This document shows positions 8,107 to 15,839 of a DNA stretch of 64,000 bases, in pieces. The stretch spans positions 643,321-707,320 of the forward strand of contig NZ_JBIWES010000001.1 in the NCBI RefSeq assembly GCF_044762665.1, in the 5' to 3' direction. How positions within the stretch are numbered: position 1 is the stretch's first letter; each line of letters begins with the position of its first letter. A model generated the notes under the pieces. It had not been told where the DNA came from. It ran no database searches and saw only the letters and a program-made list of their open reading frames with translations. This DNA comes from Peribacillus frigoritolerans_B. GTDB lineage: Bacteria; Bacillota; Bacilli; Bacillales; DSM-1321. The position numbers and the translations under genes are program-made.

Positions 8107-9288
8107 ATGGCACCAATATTTATTTGTGCGATCTTTTTGCTTGGTTATGGCATTTTTGAACAAAAACGCCATCAGAAGCGTCTCGACTCCATTCCAGTAC
8201 GTGTGAATGTGAATGGGATTCGAGGGAAATCGACTGTAACGCGTCTAATTACAGGTGTGATCCAGGAAGCAAAATACAAAACAGTAGGTAAAACAACCGG
8301 AACATCGGCAAGGATGATCTATTGGTTTACCGACAAGGAAAAACCGATTGTACGCCGCCCTGAAGGACCCAACATAGGAGAACAACGGCGTGTAGTTAAA
8401 GAAGTTGCCGACTTAGGCACGGAAGCACTGGTTTGTGAGTGCATGGCCGTACAGCCTGACTATCAACTAATCTTCCAAAACAAAATGATCCAGGCAAACA
8501 TCGGGGTCATCGTGAATGTATTGGAAGACCATATGGATGTCATGGGACCGACTTTGGATGAGGTTGCTGAAGCCTTCACTGCTACCATTCCCCATAATGG
8601 TCACTTAATAACCATCGAAAGTGAATATTTGGACTTTTTCAAGCAAATTGCCAAAGAACGCAACACAAAAGTGATCGTTGCAGACAATTCCAGAATATCG
8701 GAAGACTTCCTGCGTGAATTCGACTATATGGTATTTCCGGATAATGCATCACTGGCCTTGGCCGTTGCTGAAGCTTTGGGCATTGATGAAAAAACGGCTT
8801 TTCGCGGCATGTTGAATGCGCATCCCGATCCAGGTGCCATGCGGATCACCAAATTCGGAGATCCCATCCAGCCAACTTTCTTTGTCAATGGCTTTGCTGC
8901 AAATGATGCGTCATCGACGCTGAACATATGGGAACGTGTCAAAACGTTCGGATACAGCACAGAACCTCCTATCGTCATCATGAATTGCCGTGCCGATCGT
9001 GTGGACCGTACCGAGCAGTTTGCTAGAGATGTATTGCCTTACATAAAATCTGAAATCGTCATTGCCATTGGTGAAACCACATCACCGATTACAAGGGTAT
9101 TCGAGCAAGGGAAATTGGATACTAAAGAATATTGGGATTTAGAAAACTGGTCAACTGAAGAAATCGTGTCCCGTCTCCGCCCATTGATGAAAAATCGCAT
9201 CGTCTACGGTGTCGGGAATATTCACGGTGCTGCGGAACCATTAATTGAAGCATTCATGAAATCTAAAACAAAGCAAAAAGCAAGTTAA
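8107..9288 (+). CDS. capB: poly-gamma-glutamate synthase subunit CapB/PgsB
   Basis: Ligase subunit that activates glutamate with ATP and extends poly-gamma-glutamate at the membrane. 393 residues, normal for the family. An N-terminal hydrophobic stretch (APIFICAIFLLGYGIF) anchors it; the Mur-ligase-like nucleotide loop is NGIRGKSTVTRL at about residues 38-49, followed by VGKTTGTSAR and VLEDHMDVMGPT. First gene of a capB-capC-capA-capD-capE series; 15 bases separate it from capC. Confidence 0.95.
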   Translation: MAPIFICAIFLLGYGIFEQKRHQKRLDSIPVRVNVNGIRGKSTVTRLITGVIQEAKYKTVGKTTGTSARMIYWFTDKEKPIVRRPEGPNIGEQRRVVKEVADLGTEALVCECMAVQPDYQLIFQNKMIQANIGVIVNVLEDHMDVMGPTLDEVAEAFTATIPHNGHLITIESEYLDFFKQIAKERNTKVIVADNSRISEDFLREFDYMVFPDNASLALAVAEALGIDEKTAFRGMLNAHPDPGAMRITKFGDPIQPTFFVNGFAANDASSTLNIWERVKTFGYSTEPPIVIMNCRADRVDRTEQFARDVLPYIKSEIVIAIGETTSPITRVFEQGKLDTKEYWDLENWSTEEIVSRLRPLMKNRIVYGVGNIHGAAEPLIEAFMKSKTKQKAS

Positions 9289-9303
9289 GTAGGAGGAACC
9301 TTA

Positions 9304-9753
9304 ATGTTTGGATCGGATTTATATGTAGCCCTAGTACTGGGAGTAACGCTTAGCCTTATATTTTCAGAAAAGACGGGTGTCGTACCCGCAGGACTTATCG
9401 TGCCAGGTTATTTGGCATTAGTATTTGATCAATGGGAAATCATGCTGACCATTTTGATCATTAGTGTCGTAACTTATTTAATCGTCACTCACGGCCTTTC
9501 AAGATGGGTGATTTTATATGGAAGAAGAAAATTCGCCGCCATGATGGTGACCGGGATTTGCTTGAAACTCCTATTGGACTTAGTCTACCCCGTCATGCCC
9601 TTTGAAATATTCGAGTTTCGGGGAATCGGTATAATCGTACCTGGATTGATTGCGAATACCATACAAAGACAAGGAATGCCATTGACACTTGGCAGCACGC
9701 TTTTATTATCCGGATTAACTTTCGGTTTAATGAACGTGTACTACCTATTCTGA
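9304..9753 (+). CDS. capC: poly-gamma-glutamate synthase membrane subunit CapC/PgsC
   Basis: 149 residues, almost entirely hydrophobic with about five membrane spans, as in PgsC/CapC. Characteristic stretches are SEKTGVVPAGLIVPGYLAL and GIGIIVPGLIANTIQRQG. AGGAGG lies just before the ATG. It forms the membrane core of the synthase with CapB and CapA. Confidence 0.95.
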   Translation: MFGSDLYVALVLGVTLSLIFSEKTGVVPAGLIVPGYLALVFDQWEIMLTILIISVVTYLIVTHGLSRWVILYGRRKFAAMMVTGICLKLLLDLVYPVMPFEIFEFRGIGIIVPGLIANTIQRQGMPLTLGSTLLLSGLTFGLMNVYYLF

Positions 9754-9763
9754 GGTGCAAAAA

Positions 9764-11047
9764 ATGAAACGGACTTTAAATGCAAAAGAAAAAACACTTA
9801 TCTTTATTAAACGCACCAAGAAAAAGAATCTTAAATACACTGGAATCATACTACCTATATTACTAATCGCTTTAGTCATTACCACATGGATGGGACGGGC
9901 TGAGGAAGTGAAAACAGTCGAATTGAATTCCGATCAACCATTTACGATGACAATGGTCGGTGATGTGATGATGGGACGTTATGTTGAAGAAGTGACGGAA
10001 AAGCACGGGTACGAATACCTCTTCCGGTATATGAAGCCCTATTTTTCCAATTCGGATTATGTCAGTGGGAACTATGAACATACCGCTTTAAAAGAAGATG
10101 TATCTAACTACAAGGAAGCAGATACACCCATCCGGTTAAACTCGAATACCAGTGGTGTGAAAGCCGTTAAAGATGCCGGCTTCTCTGTGGTGTCTTTGGC
10201 CAATAACCATATGATGGACTATGAAGAACAAGGTCTTCTTGACACGATTGATGAATTCAAAAGTGCGGATATGCACTATGTTGGTGTTGGTTCGAACTCT
10301 GCGGAAGCAAAAAACAGCATCCACTATGCGGATGTTAATGGGGTACGTGTCGCAACACTTGGCTTCACAGATGTTTACGGTAAGGATGCCGTGTCAAAAA
10401 ATGATAAAGCCGGACTATTAAACTCCAATCCTGATTTATTATTTGAAATGATCGGCAAAGCAAAAGGTGCCAAGCAAGGCAACGCAGACTTGGTTGTGGT
10501 GAATATGCACTGGGGACAGGAGTATTCGACATCTACAACCGCCCGTCAAACAGACTTGGCTAAAGCTATCATCGATGCGGGGGCTGACATCATCATCGGC
10601 CATCACCCCCACGTTCTTCAATCGTTTGATGTTTATAAAGATGGAATCATTTTCTATAGCTTAGGAAATTTCATATTCGATCAAGGCTGGACACGCACAA
10701 AGGATTCAGCCATGGTTCAATACCATTTAGCGGAAGACGGAAAAGCTACAATCGATGTTGTACCATTGCAAATTGAAGAAGCAACACCAAGGCCAGCTAC
10801 CTCTTCAATTGACAAATCACGTGTTTACCGGCAATTGACGAAGGAAACGAGTGAAAAAGTCCAGTGGTCGAAAAAAGAGGATCGCATCGAGATTACCTTG
10901 GATCACAAGAAGGTAATCGACCATAAGGCACAACGTGAACTAGAGGAAAAGGCAGCAATGGAAAAGAAAGCTGCACAAGAGAAGAAAGCTGCACAAGAGA
11001 AAAAGGCAGTCCAAGCTAACCAACAGGAAATACACCCCATTCAGTAA
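9764..11047 (+). CDS. capA: poly-gamma-glutamate synthesis/export protein CapA/PgsA
   Basis: 427 residues from ATG 9764; GAGGTG seven bases upstream overlaps the capC stop, and the GTG at 9755 is part of that site. One N-terminal membrane anchor (about residues 26-45), then the extracellular metallophosphatase-like PGA_cap domain (MVGDVMMGRYVEE, SLANNHMMDY, NMHWGQEY, GHHPHVLQ). The C-terminal tail carries a Lys/Glu/Ala repeat based on EKKAAQ that is not part of the usual domain and may bind the anionic polymer (inference). Confidence 0.95.
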   Translation: MKRTLNAKEKTLIFIKRTKKKNLKYTGIILPILLIALVITTWMGRAEEVKTVELNSDQPFTMTMVGDVMMGRYVEEVTEKHGYEYLFRYMKPYFSNSDYVSGNYEHTALKEDVSNYKEADTPIRLNSNTSGVKAVKDAGFSVVSLANNHMMDYEEQGLLDTIDEFKSADMHYVGVGSNSAEAKNSIHYADVNGVRVATLGFTDVYGKDAVSKNDKAGLLNSNPDLLFEMIGKAKGAKQGNADLVVVNMHWGQEYSTSTTARQTDLAKAIIDAGADIIIGHHPHVLQSFDVYKDGIIFYSLGNFIFDQGWTRTKDSAMVQYHLAEDGKATIDVVPLQIEEATPRPATSSIDKSRVYRQLTKETSEKVQWSKKEDRIEITLDHKKVIDHKAQRELEEKAAMEKKAAQEKKAAQEKKAVQANQQEIHPIQ

Positions 11048-11121
11048 GGAACGCTTTGTCACTACTTTTAGAAGAATGAAGACACACAACTTAGAAGCTC
11101 AACGAAAAGGGGGAACAACCG

Positions 11122-12705
11122 ATGATTAACCGTATGACGAGAAAAGTGCTCATATCCCTTAGCATACTCATATATATTGCTGGATGTTCGAAGACACCCC
11201 CTATTTCTGACACGAATGATCCGATAAAGAGTAATACGGAACAATCATATGGGGTCAGTTCTTCGAACCCAATCGCAATAGATGTCGGTATGGATATATT
11301 GAAAAACGGCGGAACGGCGGCGGATGCCGCCATTGCCGTATCTTATGTATTGGGTGTAGTTGAACCTTATGGATCTGGCGTGGGTGGCGGCGGCGGTATG
11401 CTGATTGCCCCTGAATCCGGCGATCCCGAGTTTATCGATTATCGTGAATCCTCTCCAGAAGACCCGAGTTCAAGACACGATACAGGGATTCCTGGCTTGG
11501 TGGCCGGCATGCAGGTTATTAGTGATAAGTATGGGAGCGTACCAATGGCAGATCTTCTTCAGCCGGCGATAGATTTGGCTGAAGGCGGATTTGAAGTCGA
11601 CGAATCGTTATCATCACGCTTAAAAGCGGCTCAGCCAAGGATATCTTCCGATGCGACTTCACTTTTTTATCCTGATGGTGATGCCATTGAACCAGGCAAA
11701 ACCCTCGTACAAGAAAGACTCGCTGAAACATTGAAGCAGATTCAAAAGGAAGGTCCTGAAGGTTTTTATAAAGGGGAAATTGCGCGGGATATTAAAAGAG
11801 AATCAGATATCGACTTGATGGATTTAAAGCGCTATGAGGTGAAAGAACGTAAGCCGGTCCAAGGAACATTTGCCGGTTATGATGTTTTTACCGCCCCTCC
11901 GCCCTTTTCAGGAATTACAGTTCTTGAAATGCTAAAGCTAGCCGAGGAAATGAACCTGGGTGATTCTTCAAGCAAATCAGCTTCTATGAAAGTCTTGGGG
12001 GGCATCACGGATACTGCTTATCAAGATCGGACCGCCCATGTTGGAGATGGAATAAGTCACTCCAAGGCGGAAAAATTGCTCTCCCCCATTCATTTGGATA
12101 ATCTTAAAAATAAGATCAAAAGTGAAAAATGGGAAGATAAAGAATCGAATGGTTCCGAAGAACATGAAAGTACGACACACTTTGTGATAATGGACAAGAA
12201 TGGCACTGTCGTTTCCGCAACAAATACGCTCAGTAACTTTTTCGGATCTGGGGATTATACGAATGGATTTTTCCTTAACGATCAATTGAAAAATTTCCGG
12301 TCCGGCCTGAACTCTCAAGAGGCATATAAACGGTCAAGAACTTTCACCGCTCCGACCATTCTCAAGAAACCAGGGCGGGAATCGATTGGGATCGGCTCAC
12401 CAGGCGGTGATAGGATTCCACAAGTATTGATGCAGGTTCTTTATTCTTATACAGAAAATGAAGGCTCATTACAGGATATCGTCGACCGTAATCGGTTCGT
12501 CTTTGATGGAAAGAAGATTTATACAGAATCCAGGCTTTCGGATGAGATAATATCCGACTTGGAAGATTCAGGATATGAAGTCATTCAGAAGATTTCCCCC
12601 ATGTATTATGGCGGGGTTCAAGCACTCGTTAAAAACGAGAAAAGTGGACAAATATCCGGAGCTGGGGATAAAAGAAGAAATGGAAGCTGGAAAGCTCAGC
12701 AATAA
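11122..12705 (+). CDS. capD: gamma-glutamyltranspeptidase CapD-type, lipoprotein
   Basis: 527 residues. N-terminal lipobox IYIAGC (Cys22) predicts anchoring to the outer face of the membrane. The self-cleavage/nucleophile motif STTHFVIMD places the catalytic Thr at about 351; the oxyanion and substrate regions are seen in GGTAADAAIAVSYVLGVVEP and GSPGGDRIPQ. In B. anthracis CapD cleaves poly-gamma-glutamate and transfers it to peptidoglycan; position right after capA and before capE argues for the same job here rather than glutathione breakdown. It starts 74 bases after capA with AAAGGGGG upstream. Confidence 0.9.
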   Translation: MINRMTRKVLISLSILIYIAGCSKTPPISDTNDPIKSNTEQSYGVSSSNPIAIDVGMDILKNGGTAADAAIAVSYVLGVVEPYGSGVGGGGGMLIAPESGDPEFIDYRESSPEDPSSRHDTGIPGLVAGMQVISDKYGSVPMADLLQPAIDLAEGGFEVDESLSSRLKAAQPRISSDATSLFYPDGDAIEPGKTLVQERLAETLKQIQKEGPEGFYKGEIARDIKRESDIDLMDLKRYEVKERKPVQGTFAGYDVFTAPPPFSGITVLEMLKLAEEMNLGDSSSKSASMKVLGGITDTAYQDRTAHVGDGISHSKAEKLLSPIHLDNLKNKIKSEKWEDKESNGSEEHESTTHFVIMDKNGTVVSATNTLSNFFGSGDYTNGFFLNDQLKNFRSGLNSQEAYKRSRTFTAPTILKKPGRESIGIGSPGGDRIPQVLMQVLYSYTENEGSLQDIVDRNRFVFDGKKIYTESRLSDEIISDLEDSGYEVIQKISPMYYGGVQALVKNEKSGQISGAGDKRRNGSWKAQQ

Positions 12706-12774
12706 ACAGGCCGTCCAGTTCCTCCTTTTCTAAATATCATATGAATTTTAGCGATGTATAAGGGGATTTTGAAT

Positions 12775-12924
12775 ATGAATATCGTAAAAAAAATAACAAG
12801 CTGGGTTATACCTGTTCTTCTTGTAGCGGCCCTGCTTGTGACAATGAATACGTTTAAACGGACAGAAACGTTAACACCCGACGAGCAAAAGAAAATAGAA
12901 CAATATACGACTGTCGAAGAATAA
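12775..12924 (+). CDS. capE: CapE/PgsE-like small membrane peptide
   Basis: 49 residues: MNIVKKITSW, then a hydrophobic span (VIPVLLVAALLVTMNTF) and a charged tail with TPDEQKKIEQYTTVEE. Ribosome-binding site AAGGGG eight or nine bases before the ATG. Size, single span and position downstream of capD match CapE/PgsE, the small subunit needed for polymer production in some bacilli. A terminator follows directly, ending the operon. Confidence 0.85.
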   Translation: MNIVKKITSWVIPVLLVAALLVTMNTFKRTETLTPDEQKKIEQYTTVEE

Positions 12925-12952
12925 AAAAAGCTGGGGCATCCCCGCTTTTTTT
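12924..12952 (+). terminator. terminator of the cap operon
   Basis: Stem AAAAAGC-GGGG / CCCC-GCTTTTT with CAT loop and a T-run, beginning at the capE stop codon. Confidence 0.85.
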
Positions 12953-13008
12953 ATTTTGCCGTCAACGGGTATGGAAGATTAAATACACTGCAGATACGGA
13001 GGATAACC

Positions 13009-13638
13009 ATGATTGAAAATAGCTATACTGATTTTTTTGAACTACAGGAAAATGAACAAGAATACCTTGATTACCGCATCATCGTTCATCACAGGAATCC
13101 TTATATTGCAGTTCTAGCCATTCATGGCGGGAATATCGAACCAGGTACGAGCGAAGTTGCAGCCGCACTTGGAGAGAGACTTTGTGCAAGCACCTACCTA
13201 TTCGAAGGCCTAAAACCAAGGGGCAACCAGGTCCTCCATATAACATCCCGCTTGTTCAATGAACCGAACGGCGTTTCAATGGCAGCGAACGCTCAGACCG
13301 CCCTTTCGATCCATGGCCACTACGACGTACATAATGCGCTGGTTTACATTGGCGGAAGGAACGAACGATATAAGAACCTTATTCAGCAATGCCTCAACAA
13401 AGCTGGATTCCAAACTGAACATGCACCGCAGCACCTTTCAGGCATGAGCGGAAACAACATCACCAACACATCCAAAACGGGTGCAGGCGTGCAATTGGAA
13501 CTTTCCACAAAGCTTAGAAAAAGCTTTTTCAAAGGGGATGACTTTACCAGTAAGAACAGGGTCAATCACTGTGATCTGTTTAAACGGTTCGTTACTGCCA
13601 TTGAAAAAGCGACGCTTGCATATAAACAGGCTGAATGA
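13009..13638 (+). CDS. poly-gamma-glutamate hydrolase family protein
   Basis: 209 residues. The motif AIHGGNIEPGTSEVA (zinc-binding His and Glu) and the late GVQLELS are typical of the phage PghP / YjqB-YndL family of zinc-dependent poly-gamma-glutamate hydrolases. No signal peptide is visible, as in the phage enzymes. Lying just downstream of capBCADE with its own AAGGAGG-like site (ACGGAGGATAACC), it probably trims or recycles the polymer, or releases it, though a prophage-derived origin is possible. Confidence 0.88.
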   Translation: MIENSYTDFFELQENEQEYLDYRIIVHHRNPYIAVLAIHGGNIEPGTSEVAAALGERLCASTYLFEGLKPRGNQVLHITSRLFNEPNGVSMAANAQTALSIHGHYDVHNALVYIGGRNERYKNLIQQCLNKAGFQTEHAPQHLSGMSGNNITNTSKTGAGVQLELSTKLRKSFFKGDDFTSKNRVNHCDLFKRFVTAIEKATLAYKQAE

Positions 13639-13643
13639 CCTTC

Positions 13644-14849
13644 TTATTCGATGAGGCTTTCAGCTTGACCGAAGCTTTCGAATTTCTCGGCAAAATAACC
13701 TGACGAAAGGTTGGAAATATGAACGCCGGTGTTTTCCGTTGTATTGAGAAAACGGCCATCACCCAGATAAATTCCTACATGGGTCACACCTAGCCTTGTT
13801 CCTGTGTCCCTAAAAAATACCAAATCCCCTGCTTTTGGATTTTCGATTTTGGGCACCAATGAGAAGTAATCCGCTGCGGAATCTCGTTTTACAGATAGGC
13901 CCTGCTCCTTCATGACCCAATAAATGAAGCCGCTGCAATCCATTCCGGTCATTGGATCTTCTCCCCCGAAAACATAGGTGAATCCGCGTAAAGTATATGC
14001 ATACTTGATGACATCATATGCTTTATCATATGCAGCCTCCTGGTTTACATAAAACGGATATAACGGGTTGCTGTATAGTTGAAGATACTGCCCTTGCATC
14101 AACTCATCCGTCCTTAAAGCGTTACGGCTTTTGATCGTACTCATGGAAATGCTGTAATTCTCCGATATACTATTAAGCGTTTCTCCCGCTTGGACGATAT
14201 GCTCTCCTTTAGGCGTGTATGTTTTGTACGCCACTTGGTATTTTGCAAAGTAATCTTCTGTAGTGGATCTCACCTGAACCGTTTCTGCACCATATCCAGA
14301 ATTGACAAATTGGTTTTCGCCGACATAAATACCCGCAGTCACGACTTTTAAGCTGTCTTTTTCCAGAAAGAATATAATATCCCCTGTTTTCGGAGTGTCT
14401 GTATCCATCCCTTGCTTATAAAAACCATCTACTGTCAAACGGTCGACCGCCACATTTTGCCGGGAAAGCACCCAATGAATCAATCCGCTCGAATCAAATC
14501 CTTTTTCAGGCGTCTCCTCTCCAGCTGTCTTTTTAAACCCTATAAAAGATTTCGCATAGTTTGCAATTTTTTTACCTCTCTCCGACCATTGATAGATGGA
14601 AGGAGTATACGCCGTTTGAATGATTGTCAACTTTTGGCCCGCAAATAACTTTTCATCCGGTAAACCATTCGTTTTCATCAATTGCTCAGCCGATATATCA
14701 TATGTCTTGGCAATCGATTCTACCGTCTCGCCAGTAAGTACAGTATGCACAGGATCTGCTGCCTCGGCCTTTAAGCCGGCTAAAAAAGTGAAACTAACCA
14801 TGAATACCAATGTAAGTATCATACAGCTTATTATTTTTCCATTAAACAT
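13644..14849 (-). CDS. secreted LysM - NlpC/P60 endopeptidase with one inactive and one active domain
   Basis: 401 residues. Signal peptide to about residue 31 (LAGLKAEAA). LysM 1 at 34-76, NlpC/P60-like domain 1 at about 90-205, LysM 2 at about 215-260, NlpC/P60 domain 2 at about 270-395. Domain 2 has the catalytic Cys305 (MDCSGF) and His357 (VTHVGIYLG). In domain 1 the Cys is Ser120 (FDSSGL) and the His position reads VTAGIYVG, so it should be inactive. Acts on peptidoglycan peptides or on gamma-DL-glutamyl bonds as PgdS does; its convergent position beside the poly-gamma-glutamate genes makes the latter possible. Confidence 0.88.
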   Translation of the reverse strand: MFNGKIISCMILTLVFMVSFTFLAGLKAEAADPVHTVLTGETVESIAKTYDISAEQLMKTNGLPDEKLFAGQKLTIIQTAYTPSIYQWSERGKKIANYAKSFIGFKKTAGEETPEKGFDSSGLIHWVLSRQNVAVDRLTVDGFYKQGMDTDTPKTGDIIFFLEKDSLKVVTAGIYVGENQFVNSGYGAETVQVRSTTEDYFAKYQVAYKTYTPKGEHIVQAGETLNSISENYSISMSTIKSRNALRTDELMQGQYLQLYSNPLYPFYVNQEAAYDKAYDVIKYAYTLRGFTYVFGGEDPMTGMDCSGFIYWVMKEQGLSVKRDSAADYFSLVPKIENPKAGDLVFFRDTGTRLGVTHVGIYLGDGRFLNTTENTGVHISNLSSGYFAEKFESFGQAESLIE

Positions 14850-15139
14850 TTTAACCCTTCCTTTATACGCTGAAATATTTTTATTTATTTACGATGTTCA
14901 AGTAAATTCCATCATATGAATCTTCTATCCTATCACCCACTCAAATAAATGAGCCTTAGTACTCACCACAGCGATATTATCGGTAAAAATAATGAAACCT
15001 TTAGCCTGTTTTTGTAAAAAAACCATCAGTCCGATTCAATAAAACACCTTAAACGTAAATCATTATTCCTATGCCGCTAGAGAGTTTTATTGTTTTGTGC
15101 AGAATGGGTAAAGGTAGATTAGAGGAATCCCGGATATAA
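14850..15139. other. upstream region of the NlpC/P60 gene
   Basis: AT-rich region between divergent units; AAGGAAGGGTT ahead of the reverse-strand gene serves as ribosome-binding site. No other element recognised. Confidence 0.4.
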
Positions 15140-15394
15140 ATGACAGATAAAGCCCTGCAGGCAATTAAAAATATGCAGCATAGTTTGGGAGGGGAAACGT
15201 ATTTGAGGTTTGGCATAAACAGAACACATTTAGTTTGGCAAGCTCAAAAAATGAGCACGAGGATATTCTCGTTTTACATGATATAAAAATTTTGATCGAC
15301 CCATCGGACTCCCACAGAACAAACGGAAATTGATTACGAAGGCGATGGATTTTTGATTAGGAGCCTGAATCCATTGGTATCACCCATCATCTAG
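15140..15394 (+). pseudogene. frameshifted HesB/IscA-like gene
   Basis: An ATG at 15140 opens TDKALQAIKNMQHSLGGETY LRFG, then the frame breaks. The next frame continues as SLASSKNEHEDILVL and HDIKILIDPSDSHRTNG to a stop, and a third frame gives EIDYEGDGFLIRSLNP. Joined, they resemble a small HesB/IscA (iron-sulfur biosynthesis, YneR-like) protein of about 85 residues. At least two frameshifts are needed, so the gene is dead unless the sequence has errors here. Confidence 0.6.
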
Positions 15395-15793
15395 CAGAAG
15401 TAAATAAGGGGAAAGCTAAATGGCATTCCCCTCGTTTCTATGAATCTATCGCATAAAATAATGTGCAAGCTTCTAAATACATTATCCATTGGCTGTCGTT
15501 AACCAATCCAATCGTCCACGTTTTCCATCTAGGCAGGCTCCATAGGATCATTATTCTAGTTTCAGATTGAATCTTTGGACATGCAGCATTGGAAATAACA
15601 AAAACTGCTGTCCATTGAACAACATTAGAATATCCGTGCTACTTGTCCCATTCCTATATATTATTCCCCTTCGTAAAAAAAGCATGGACAATTGACCCGT
15701 TCCTCTAAATTGTACTTTTGTACTTCTATTGATTTTGTCCACTAAAGAGGGATACCCCGTTCAACTATTCACCCTTCAAAAATGGCAATCTAA
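15395..15793. other. intergenic, no supported gene
   Basis: A reverse ORF at 15551-15742 has no ribosome-binding site and no recognisable motif. I see nothing else in this stretch. Confidence 0.4.
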
Positions 15794-15830
15794 CAAAAAA
15801 GGGAAACCACTGTAATGGCCTCCCTTTTTG
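15794..15830 (-). terminator. terminator of second chemoreceptor gene
   Basis: Stem CAAAAAGGGA / TCCCTTTTTG bracketing a 17-base loop that itself can pair (AAACCA/TGG), directly downstream of the reverse-strand chemoreceptor. Confidence 0.7.
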
Positions 15831-15839
15831 CAACGCTTG

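Noticed and set aside
15551..15742. Reverse ORF of 63 codons
   Set aside because: No ribosome-binding site and no recognisable motif; might be an old gene fragment but cannot be supported.
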